A stretch of DNA of 64,000 bases from CAVQSS01 sp963746605. Its GTDB lineage: Bacteria > Desulfobacterota > RBG-13-43-22. Shown piece after piece: positions 55,241 to 62,824 of the stretch; within the stretch, counting starts at the first letter, position 1; each line of letters begins with the position of its first letter. The DNA lies in NCBI GenBank assembly GCA_963746605.1, contig CAVVCH010000045.1:1-64000 (forward strand), given 5' to 3'. A model generated the notes under the pieces. The model was not told the origin of the DNA, did not search any database, and saw nothing but the letters and a program-made list of their open reading frames with translations. The position numbers and the translations under genes are program-made.

Positions 55241-55786
55241 TTGGAAAATATCGGAAAAAAAATAAGGTCCCTTCGCCGGGAACACCGGATGACCCTCCAG
55301 CAATTGGGGGAACAATCCGGGTTGACGGCATCCTACATCTCTCAGATTGAACGGGACCGGACCTCTCCCTCGATCGCCAGCTTAAAGAAGATCGCCACCG
55401 CCTTTAAAGTGCGCATCGTGGATTTTTTTATGGAGGAAAGTGAGGACGAACCGGTGGTCATGGGGCCTGAAGAGCGAGTCCGGGTAAGTCTCAAGGGCTG
55501 GCGGGCTCAGATCCAGCAATTGGTCAAATCCGTTTCCAATAAACGCATGCAGCCCTTTTACACGGTTATTGAACCGGGAGGCGGATCCAAGGCCCCCTAC
55601 AGCCACGTGGGGGAAGAATTTGGAATTGTCCTGGAGGGCACCCTGACCTTGACCGTGGGCGACCGGGCTTCTCCGGTGCCGAAGGGACATAGTTTTTATT
55701 ATTCTTCCCTGATCCCCCATTCCTGGACCAACAAGGGGAATGCCTCAACCGTGGTAGTCTGGGTGGTCAGCCCACCCAGTTGGTAA
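55241..55786 (+). CDS. XRE-family regulator with C-terminal cupin domain
   Basis: 181 residues, TTG start at 55241. N-terminal HTH: LGEQSGLTASYISQIERDRT with PSIASLKKIATAFKV. A cupin effector domain follows (YTVIEPGGGSKAPYSHVGEE, GIVLEGTLTLTVGD, DRASPVPKGHSFYYSSLIPHSW). Regulators of this build commonly sense a small catabolic metabolite, sometimes with a bound metal. The gene lies between the two arms of the nicotinate regulon and reads toward the enamidase. Confidence 0.87.
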   Translation: MENIGKKIRSLRREHRMTLQQLGEQSGLTASYISQIERDRTSPSIASLKKIATAFKVRIVDFFMEESEDEPVVMGPEERVRVSLKGWRAQIQQLVKSVSNKRMQPFYTVIEPGGGSKAPYSHVGEEFGIVLEGTLTLTVGDRASPVPKGHSFYYSSLIPHSWTNKGNASTVVVWVVSPPSW

Positions 55787-55849
55787 GGGAGAGATCTACC
55801 CAAAACGGTTTGAATTTTGGTCCCAAATCGAAATCCAAAATTGGGGTTG

Positions 55850-55985
55850 TCATTCTGAACGGTAGCGAAGAATCTCGGGCACCAATAAGTTTCGAGACCC
55901 TTCGCTGAGTTTACCCTGAGCCCAAAGACGGGACCCTTCGTTTCACTCAGGGTGACAAGCGGACGAAGGGCTCAGGGTGACAGGC
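55850..55985. repeat. TTCGCTGAGTTTACCCTGAGCC-type repeat block
   Basis: TTGTCATTCTGAACGG, GACCCTTCGCTGAGTTTACC and TTTCACTCAGGGTGACAAGC with GGGCTCAGGGTGACAGG. Related to the block at 4930-5115. Separates the regulator from the enamidase gene. Confidence 0.7.
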
Positions 55986-56052
55986 GGGGGGCCCAGATTG
56001 ACACAAGGTGAATTGGCGTGAATTCACCCCCGTATTAAAGGGAGTTGAACAA

Positions 56053-57216
56053 ATGAATACCATCTACATTAAAAACATCGGATTGCTTCTATCCGGCGAC
56101 GTGGCCGACCCGATCCTCAAATCCGACGCCATCCTGGTGGAGAATGGGCTGATCCGAAATATCGGAAAAGCCGGCGCGTTGCCGGCGCCGGAGGGCGCCT
56201 TAGTCATCGATGCCGCGGGGGCGGCGGTCATGCCCGGGATGATCGACTCCCACTGCCATTCGGTCTTCGGCGATTTCACTCCCCGTCAACTGACGATCAA
56301 CTATCTGGAGAGCACCCTTCATGGCGGGGTGACCACCGCGGTTTCGGCTGGGGAAGTCCATCTGCCGGGACGGCCTAAAGACCCGGCCGGCGTGAAGGCC
56401 CTGGCCATCCTGGCCGCCAAATCCTTTCAGACCTATAGACCGGGAGGTCTAAAAGTGCTGGGCGGCGCCGTGATCCTGGAAAAAGGGCTGACCGAGGCGG
56501 ATTTTCAGGAAATGGCCGGGCACGGTGTCCGGGTGGTGGGAGAAGTCGGGCTAGGATCCGTAAAGGACCCGAAAGAAGCCGCCCCCATGATCGCCTGGGC
56601 CAAGAAGTCCGGAATGGTTGTTATGATGCACACCGGCGGCACCTCGATCCCCGGCAGTTCCACAGTCAGCGCCGCAATGGTCATGGACGCCGACCCGGAT
56701 ATCGTTTCCCATATCAACGGCGGGCCTACGGCCGTATCCAGGGAAGAGGCTTTCAGGCTAATCGATCAAACCCGATACACGCTGGAGATCGTCCATTGCG
56801 GCAACCCGTTGCGGGCCGTTGAGGTGGCTCGTCGGATCCACCAGCGAAAAGAATATCAGCGCCTTATTTTAGGAAATGACGCCCCTTCGGGGACCGGAGT
56901 GGTGCCCCTGGGACTTTTGCGGACGCTGAACCTGATCTGCGCCCTGGGCGACATCCCGCCGGAATTGGCGGTTGGTATGGCCACCGGGAATACGGCCCGG
57001 GTCTTTGGGTTGAATCGGGGGATCATTGCCCCCGGCAAAGAGGCCGATCTCGTTTTTCTGGATGCCTCCATGGGTTCCGTGGGCGATGACCTGCTCTCCT
57101 GCCTGGCCGCCGGGGACAACCCCGGTATTTCGGTGGTTATGGTGGATGGACAGGTCCTGTTCAAGACCAGCCGAAATACACCGCCACCTAAGAGGGCGGC
57201 CAAAGTCTTGGACTGA
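56053..57216 (+). CDS. ena: Enamidase (amidohydrolase of the nicotinate pathway)
   Basis: 387 residues, the size of the Eubacterium barkeri enzyme. It hydrolyses 1,4,5,6-tetrahydro-6-oxonicotinate to 2-formylglutarate and ammonia. Binuclear metal ligands are all visible: H67 and H69 in DSHCHS, bridging E164 in VVGEVGLGSV, H193 in VMMHTGG, H220 in IVSHINGG and D276 in LGNDAPSGTG. The ATG at 56053 is preceded by GGGAG. First catabolic gene after the regulator on the plus strand. Other amidohydrolases share the fold, but the pairing with 6-hydroxynicotinate reductase is strong support. Confidence 0.85.
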   Translation: MNTIYIKNIGLLLSGDVADPILKSDAILVENGLIRNIGKAGALPAPEGALVIDAAGAAVMPGMIDSHCHSVFGDFTPRQLTINYLESTLHGGVTTAVSAGEVHLPGRPKDPAGVKALAILAAKSFQTYRPGGLKVLGGAVILEKGLTEADFQEMAGHGVRVVGEVGLGSVKDPKEAAPMIAWAKKSGMVVMMHTGGTSIPGSSTVSAAMVMDADPDIVSHINGGPTAVSREEAFRLIDQTRYTLEIVHCGNPLRAVEVARRIHQRKEYQRLILGNDAPSGTGVVPLGLLRTLNLICALGDIPPELAVGMATGNTARVFGLNRGIIAPGKEADLVFLDASMGSVGDDLLSCLAAGDNPGISVVMVDGQVLFKTSRNTPPPKRAAKVLD

Positions 57217-57383
57217 GCGCAGGGCGCTGAGAGAAGCGCTGAGCGCTGAGCGATAAATGCAGCACGTAAGAAAGTGGTGAGGGAGATTACTCCGAAACGC
57301 ATCGGATTCCAACCCAAGTTGGTTTTAAATCTTATTTTTTGACGCTTTGCGCTCCGCGCTCTGCGCCCTGCGGAGGTTAGGCC

Positions 57384-57962
57384 ATGGAAATTCGCAAAAT
57401 CGTAACTATTCTGGAGGAAACCCACCAAGAGATGGGGCAGGACATCAATCCCCCTACTCGGAAAGCCGCGGCCCTGGCTGTGATCAAGAATCCTTTTTTC
57501 AGCCGCTATGAGGAAAACCTGGATCCGCTGATCAGCATAGGCGAACAACTAGGCGGCCGGCTGGCCATTCGTTGCATAACGCTTCTGGGGATCCGGCCGG
57601 CGCAGGCCCATTCCTACGGAAAGGCGGCCATCGTGGGCACGGGAGGCGAATTGGAGCACGCCGGCGCCATCCTCCATCCCAAGCTGGGCACGCCCTTTCG
57701 TGAGGCTATGGGCGGCGGCAAGGCCATCATCCCCTCTTCCAAGAAAATGGGGATCCCCGGGACCCTCATCGACGTCCCGATTCACTTTAAGGATGCGGCC
57801 TTTGTACGCTCCCATTTCGACGCCATGACCGTGGGGGTCTATGATGCCCCCCGTGCCGACGAAATCGTAGTCGTCCTGGTGATCACCGATTCCGGCCGTC
57901 CTTTGGCCCGCATCGGAGGGTTGACGGTCGACCAGGCCAAGAAGGAAGACGGTTTGAGATAA
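57384..57962 (+). CDS. PF06684 (DUF1185, 'amino acid synthesis') family protein
   Basis: 192 residues, ATG with GGAGG six bases upstream. Starts MEIRKIVTILEETHQEMG. The conserved core is YGKAAIVGTGGELEHAGAIL, then FREAMGGGKAIIPSSKK and GIPGTLIDVPIHFKDAAFVR, as in the family whose structures resemble a variant chorismate-mutase fold. The molecular function is not established. It sits between enamidase and the MmsA-like dehydrogenase. A role as amidase, deaminase or isomerase on a pathway intermediate is plausible (inference). Confidence 0.82.
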   Translation: MEIRKIVTILEETHQEMGQDINPPTRKAAALAVIKNPFFSRYEENLDPLISIGEQLGGRLAIRCITLLGIRPAQAHSYGKAAIVGTGGELEHAGAILHPKLGTPFREAMGGGKAIIPSSKKMGIPGTLIDVPIHFKDAAFVRSHFDAMTVGVYDAPRADEIVVVLVITDSGRPLARIGGLTVDQAKKEDGLR

Positions 57963-58010
57963 GACACGGAGCGCAGAGCGGACGGGCCTAACGGAGTCTC
58001 CTGTTGTTTC

Positions 58011-58171
58011 GTAGGGGAGGGGTTCATCCCCTCCCGAGCTTGGGGATAAGGATTCGGATTTCGTATAGCGCCCTGGTTGGGTGCGGGCGGGGATAAACCC
58101 CACCCCTACGTTTAAAACTTAACCGCATAATATTAATAATTAATAATCAATTGTTAATTATTAATTATTAA
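58011..58171. repeat. Palindromic intergenic element copy 4 plus AT palindrome
   Basis: GTAGGGGAGGGGTTCATCCC to GGGATAAACCCCACCCCTAC (58011-58109), followed by the TATTAATAATTAATAATC AT palindrome (58131-58171) and TTTCGTACTG (58199). The same three parts appear near 11768 and 19781, so they may form one composite element. Confidence 0.85.
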
Positions 58172-58218
58172 CGATAGTAAACGAAGCTTAAATCTATTTT
58201 CGTACTGAGGAGCCACCT

Positions 58219-59679
58219 ATGGCCATACCAACATTAAAAAATTTCATCGGGGGAGAATGGCGGGAATCGCAGGCCTCCGAATTCCTGGAGGTCAAAAACC
58301 CGGCCTTCGACGAAACCATTGCCTTAGTGCCTAAATCGACGCCGGCGGAAGTGGATCAGGTTGTGGCCGCGTCCAGGGAGGCCTTTGAAAAGTGGCGGTA
58401 TACCCCGGCCCCGGTCCGGGCCAAGGCCCTGTTCCGATTCTGGGAGAAATTGGACAAGGCCCAGAACGAGATCGTGGAGATAATGGTCCGGGAGCACGGG
58501 AAGACTCGATCCGACGCCAAAGGCGAGATGACCCGGGCTTTCGAGTATGTGGAGTACACCTGCGGCATCCCGGAATTGATGAAAGGGACCTACTCCGAGG
58601 ACGTGGGCCGCCGGGTGGAGTCCTTCACGATCCGCGAACCGCTGGGACCTTTCATCATCATCCCCCCCTTTAATTTCCCGGCCATGATCGCCCTTTATTT
58701 CTGCTGGCCCTTGGCCTGCGGCAACCCGGTCATCGTCAAACCCTCGGAACTCTGCCCACTGACCATGACCCGGATGGCCGAAATCGCCGAGGAATGCCGT
58801 TTTCCACCAGGGACGCTCAATGTCATTCAAGGCGGGCCGGAGGTAGGGCATCAATTGATCACCCATCCGGACGTCATCGGGGTAACGTTCGTCGGCTCCT
58901 CCAAAGTGGCCGAGATCGTTTACAAGACGGCTACCGGACAGGGCAAACGGGCCCAGTGCCAAGGCGGGGCCAAGAACCACTTAGTCATCCATGCCGACTC
59001 GCTGTTGGAAAAGAACATGGACAATGTGGTCAACTCCTGCTACGGCAACGCCTCGCAGCGCTGTTTCGCCGGTTCCAACCTGCTGGTCCAGGAGCAGATC
59101 TACGATCGCTTTCTGGAAGGATTTCTGGAAAAGACCGGGCAATTCCAACTGGGCTATGGACTGGACCCCGAGGCCACCTTAGGCCCGGTGGTCTCCCGGA
59201 AATCTTTGGATAACCTGCTGGGGTTTGTTGACCGGGCGGAAAAAGCCGGGGCCAAAATCCTTCTGGACGGACGAAATCCCTCGGTCCCGAAGTACCCCAA
59301 AGGGTATTTCCTGGCTCCGACGCTGATCGCGGCCGAACCGGATATGGAAATATTTCGGGAAGAGGTCTTCGGACCGGTGCGCTGCATCAAAAAAATCAAA
59401 GACCTGGCCGAAGCGGTCGACATCATCAACCGGAGTCCCTTCGGGCATACGGCCGTGCTCTACACCGAAAACGGCGGCCAGGCTCGGGACTTTATTCGTT
59501 ACTGCAATACCGGTCAGGTGGGGATCAATGTGGGCACCCCGGCTCCCATTGCCTACTATCCGGTGGGCGGCCGGAAGCTCTCCTTTTTCGGCGACCTCCG
59601 GGGCCGGGCCAACGACGCCGTCGATTTTTATACGGACAAAAAAGTGGTGGTCTGTCGCTGGATGACACCCTTTGCCTAA
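58219..59679 (+). CDS. MmsA-type CoA-acylating aldehyde dehydrogenase
   Basis: 486 residues, the normal length of methylmalonate-semialdehyde dehydrogenase. Signatures of that branch are KTRSDAKGEMTRAFEYVEY (R106), GGAKNHLVIHAD in place of the usual ALDH Glu motif, NASQRCFAGS with the catalytic C282 preceded by R281, FREEVFGPV and the C-terminal SFFGDLRGRANDAVDFYT. Loss of the general-base Glu in GGAKNH is what allows thioester release to CoA. MmsA enzymes oxidise a malonate-semialdehyde-type substrate with decarboxylation. 2-formylglutarate has this structure, so the product could be glutaryl-CoA (inference). Confidence 0.88.
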   Translation: MAIPTLKNFIGGEWRESQASEFLEVKNPAFDETIALVPKSTPAEVDQVVAASREAFEKWRYTPAPVRAKALFRFWEKLDKAQNEIVEIMVREHGKTRSDAKGEMTRAFEYVEYTCGIPELMKGTYSEDVGRRVESFTIREPLGPFIIIPPFNFPAMIALYFCWPLACGNPVIVKPSELCPLTMTRMAEIAEECRFPPGTLNVIQGGPEVGHQLITHPDVIGVTFVGSSKVAEIVYKTATGQGKRAQCQGGAKNHLVIHADSLLEKNMDNVVNSCYGNASQRCFAGSNLLVQEQIYDRFLEGFLEKTGQFQLGYGLDPEATLGPVVSRKSLDNLLGFVDRAEKAGAKILLDGRNPSVPKYPKGYFLAPTLIAAEPDMEIFREEVFGPVRCIKKIKDLAEAVDIINRSPFGHTAVLYTENGGQARDFIRYCNTGQVGINVGTPAPIAYYPVGGRKLSFFGDLRGRANDAVDFYTDKKVVVCRWMTPFA

Positions 59680-59773
59680 AAGCTCGGAGCGCCGGGCGCT
59701 GGGCGCCTTTGGTAGCCTAATACGAAAATAAATCAAAAACAGATTTCAAGGTCAACGATTTGAGGGTTCGAAT

Positions 59774-59881
59774 GTAGGGGAGGGGTTAATCCCCTCCCGA
59801 GCTTGGGAATCGAGGATTCAAGTTTCCGGGAACGTGGTATAGGCCCGGCTGGGTGCTGGAGGGGATTAACTCCTCCCCTAC
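59774..59881. repeat. 110-bp palindromic intergenic element, copy 5
   Basis: GTAGGGGAGGGGTTAATCCC at the left, GGGATTAACTCCTCCCCTAC at the right, centre GAGCTTGGGAATCGAGGATT almost identical to copy 1. An inverse TAATACGAAAATAA motif lies at 59717. It is followed by a GAACGTCCAACATCGAA repeat (59912-59995), which reaches into the last codons of the WYL regulator. Confidence 0.9.
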
Positions 59882-59976
59882 TGGATGGACTGTGGAAGGG
59901 TCACTGAAAAATTGAACGTCCAACATCGAATATTTAATGACGGTTTGTCTTTCATTCGATGTTGGGCGTTCGATGT

Positions 59977-60954
59977 TCAATGTTCGGCGTTCGTCTTACT
60001 ACGAAATAGTTCGTCCTTAATCCCTTCACTTTTATCATATTTGCCCAACCCCTTTTTAAGGTCCTCCTTCATTTTTTCCCTTAACTCCAATGGCGCGACC
60101 ACTTGGACGTACGGCAGCCAGCCATAAATCCACCGGGTGATCCCGGCCATTCCCCTCACCCGAAACCGCACTTCCAGTCGGCCGCCGGAAAGTTCTTTTT
60201 CCTGCTGACTGGAATGCCACTTTTTTCGCTGAATGTAGCCCTTGATCTCCGGATCGAGGCGCAGGACCACTTCCACCGCCTCGCCGTCCAAAAAGCCGCC
60301 GAAGGACGCCGACAGTTCTTCCTCCTCCGGACGTCTCCTGGGTACGAAATACTCATCCAATAATTGCAGGGACACGATTTGATCCAGGGCAAAAGTTCGA
60401 AAGTCTTCCCGCAAGGCGCAATATCCCCGCAGGTACCACAGGCCTTCCTGATAAAAAATATAGTCCGGGTCCACCCGGCGTTTCGTTTTTTTTCGGGAAG
60501 AAAGGGCTTTGTAGGTCAGCTCGACCCGCTGGAAATTAAGGGCCGCCCGATTTAACACTTCGAGGTAGTTGCCTCCTTTAACCCGACCGTCTTCCCGCAG
60601 GAAAATCTTCGGGGTCTCGGCCATGGGCCGGGAGGCCATTTTTTCTCCGATCCGATCCAAGTGCTTTTCCAAATCCTCCCCCAGGACTCCCACCATTTTC
60701 TTGGCCAAGGCCAGGGCCAACGCCTCTTCAAAGCTTAATCCCGGTTTCTTCAATCCGTAACCTTCCGGGAAGGCATACCGTTCCAATTGCCGGTCAAAGA
60801 AAAGAGGATACCCGCTTAATTGAAGGGTTTCCAGGTAACGATGGACGGTCCGTTCACTCACCTGGAGTTCTTCTTTAAGCGACTGGATGGTCACCTTTTC
60901 CCCGCTGTCCACCTTGTTCAGGATAATCATCATGGAATCGAACTTGAATGACAT
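59977..60954 (-). CDS. HTH-WYL (YafY-like) transcriptional regulator
   Basis: 325 residues. N-terminal winged helix: TIQSLKEELQVSERTVHRYLE. The central WYL domain is RVELTYKALSSRKKTKRRVDP with LWYLRGYCALREDFRTFAL, and the C-terminal WCX extension is GITRWIYGWLPYVQVV. It likely binds a nucleotide or other small ligand and acts as a stress or defence regulator. The last residues (SKTNAEH) are encoded in a dispersed repeat. It converges on the mmsA-like gene and is not obviously part of that regulon. Confidence 0.85.
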   Translation of the reverse strand: MSFKFDSMMIILNKVDSGEKVTIQSLKEELQVSERTVHRYLETLQLSGYPLFFDRQLERYAFPEGYGLKKPGLSFEEALALALAKKMVGVLGEDLEKHLDRIGEKMASRPMAETPKIFLREDGRVKGGNYLEVLNRAALNFQRVELTYKALSSRKKTKRRVDPDYIFYQEGLWYLRGYCALREDFRTFALDQIVSLQLLDEYFVPRRRPEEEELSASFGGFLDGEAVEVVLRLDPEIKGYIQRKKWHSSQQEKELSGGRLEVRFRVRGMAGITRWIYGWLPYVQVVAPLELREKMKEDLKKGLGKYDKSEGIKDELFRSKTNAEH

Positions 60955-61406
60955 GGCTATCCCTCCACGAATTTAGAGCCCGCTCCGGTCATTATAACTC
61001 AAAATCGCTTAAGATTTTCCATCGTTGAACCGATAGAAAGAATACCAACGGGGGACGGATTCCACAGTGCCCTCAAACCAATCACAGGGGGTGACCCAAC
61101 CATTAACTGACCAGGTGCGCGCTGAGGCGGCTTTCGGTACGTTGGCGGAAATGTCAGTTTGAAATAAAAAGAACCCTTGAACCAATTAAGCCTATGGACA
61201 CTTTATTTATTCTCTCCATTATTGTTTTCTTATTGAAGGCCCCGGTCGCCTGGTTCCGGAAAAACGAAAACCGTCCGGTTTTTTTGATAGTTCCCTGCCT
61301 CCAATGGGTCTATCCGATCCCCGTGGTTGGTTCCCCCGAAAACAATATTCCTCCCCCGCTTTCCCTTGCCTTTCCGATTCCCTGATTTTCTTCTAGAGGC
61401 CGGAGC
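60955..61406. other. Intergenic stretch without a supportable gene
   Basis: A 63-codon plus-strand frame at 61194 has a hydrophobic start but no ribosome site and a Pro-rich improbable end. A short AAAACC/GGTTTT stem followed by T residues (61267-61284) might be a weak terminator. Nothing else is seen. Confidence 0.4.
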
Positions 61407-61736
61407 ATGACCAGGCCTGTAGCTTCTCTGCCCAAGGATAGCATAGAAATGGCTGATGATGAAAAAAACCGAGCCGATTTGAATCATTCGTTGTACACCG
61501 TTGAGCCTTCGCCCGCGGAGGCGAAAAATGCCAAGCAGTGGATTAAACGGGCCCGGGACAAGCGGGTCTTGAAATCCCTGGAAAACCCCTTTGAAGACGA
61601 CCAGGACATTATACGCTATCTGGACCGGGCCATCGACAGCGCCCACGATCCTTTGGACCAATTGGAATTGAAAATGTTGCATGAATCCCTCTGCCGGGAG
61701 ATACATAGGGAAAAGCGCCAGAAAAAGAAAAGTTAA
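61407..61736 (+). CDS. Small charged helical protein, unknown
   Basis: 109 residues with CGGAGC just before the ATG; an internal ATG at 61449 is an alternative. Hydrophilic and helical: AKNAKQWIKRARDKRVLKSL, DDQDIIRYLDRAIDSAHD, LDQLELKMLHESLC, with a Lys-rich end. No signal peptide or known domain. Not recognised. Confidence 0.55.
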   Translation: MTRPVASLPKDSIEMADDEKNRADLNHSLYTVEPSPAEAKNAKQWIKRARDKRVLKSLENPFEDDQDIIRYLDRAIDSAHDPLDQLELKMLHESLCREIHREKRQKKKS

Positions 61737-61740
61737 CCAA

Positions 61741-61862
61741 TTCGGAGTATTGGAGTGAGGGAGTACTGGAGTATTGGGTTAAAAGAAGGAGTCCTGCTTG
61801 TCTTTGATTTGTGACGATCTTTGAAGCCCATCACTCCATTACTCCATCACTCCACTGCGTCA
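61741..61862. repeat. GGAGTAATGGAGTGA-type repeat block
   Basis: GGAGTATTGGAGTGAGGGAG and, about 70 bases on, CACTCCATTACTCCATCACT. Inverse halves as at 31748-31822. Confidence 0.65.
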
Positions 61863-61952
61863 TCACTTCAGCATCAATCGTTCCGGCAGAGCCCACGGTC
61901 TCTGACCTTGCCACAGGACAAGGGTTTCTACGTCAAACTAAGTGCTGCCCCC

Positions 61953-62102
61953 TTATCTTAGGTGCTGCCAGAGTAATCCTGCCAGGATCCCCAGGTTGAA
62001 AACCGAGAACAGGACCCAAAAGGCCAGGGTCAGCCATCCGTAAAACCGGGTTTTGCTCAATTCCCATAAAAACCGTTTTTGCTGAAAGTACAGTTGCGCC
62101 AT
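61953..62102 (-). CDS. Small single-span membrane protein (49 aa)
   Basis: ATG 62102 with GAGGAGGCC eight bases upstream, an excellent ribosome site. The product MAQLYFQQKRFLWELSK is followed by a membrane helix (LTLAFWVLFSVFNLGILAGLL) and ends WQHLR. N-terminus positive, one span. It is divergent from pgpA. Too short for most gene callers. Not recognised, but the hydrophobic pattern and strong start support it. Confidence 0.6.
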   Translation of the reverse strand: MAQLYFQQKRFLWELSKTRFYGWLTLAFWVLFSVFNLGILAGLLWQHLR

Positions 62103-62253
62103 AGCAGGCCTCCTCACTTTTTTTGGATAAAATAAACCAGCGGACTGCCACCAGGTTGTCAGTCCGATTAAATAAAAATGGAAATCTTGACAACCGGTCC
62201 ATAAAATTATAAAAATTGCCTATGGCTTCCGAGATCCCCTCTCCTGCCCTGCT

Positions 62254-62784
62254 ATGGGACCTAAGGATCATCCAACCGGGAACCGGCGAGGGAAACCCGA
62301 AGGGGCGGCACGACGGAAGAAGGCCTTGAACCCGGCGGTGATTAAATTTTTCGCCTCCGGGGCTTACGTGGGTTATTCTCCCCTGGCTTCGGGAACCCTC
62401 GGCACACTATGGGGAATCCCGCTCTATTTCTGGCTTTCCCGGTACTCTCCCGGGGTCCAGGGCGGCGTCATTGTTCTTTTAATTTTAACGGCTGTTTACG
62501 TGGCCGACCGGGCCGCCAGGATCTGGGACCAAAAGGACCCTTCCCGGGTGGTGGCGGACGAAATCGTCGGCTATCTGGTCTCCGTCTGTTGGATTCCCCT
62601 AAACTGGTTTTCCGTGATCGGCGGCTTTTTGATTTTTCGCCTGATGGATATTACCAAACCCTTTCCTATCCGAAAAATCGATCGGGAGATGCGGGGCGGC
62701 TGGGGAATCGTTTTGGATGATGTCTTGGCCGGGATTTACACCAATATTCTCTTGCGAATCATCCTCTTGATCACGGGAAATTAA
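62254..62784 (+). CDS. pgpA: Phosphatidylglycerophosphatase A
   Basis: 176 residues. Dephosphorylates phosphatidylglycerophosphate at the inner membrane. Landmarks are FASGAYVGYSPLASGTLGTL, DPSRVVADEIVGYLV (with the metal-binding Asp/Glu), FRLMDITKPFPI and GGWGIVLDDVLAG. Several membrane spans. The first about 25 basic residues are longer than usual; a downstream start is possible. It lies 40 bases ahead of cinA, a common pairing. Confidence 0.9.
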   Translation: MGPKDHPTGNRRGKPEGAARRKKALNPAVIKFFASGAYVGYSPLASGTLGTLWGIPLYFWLSRYSPGVQGGVIVLLILTAVYVADRAARIWDQKDPSRVVADEIVGYLVSVCWIPLNWFSVIGGFLIFRLMDITKPFPIRKIDREMRGGWGIVLDDVLAGIYTNILLRIILLITGN

Positions 62785-62824
62785 AGCAGAAAGTCGTTTT
62801 TTGACTTTTTGCAAGGTTATCAAA

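Noticed and set aside
61194..61385. 63-codon plus-strand frame with hydrophobic start
   Set aside because: No ribosome-binding site, Pro-rich end without domain pattern.
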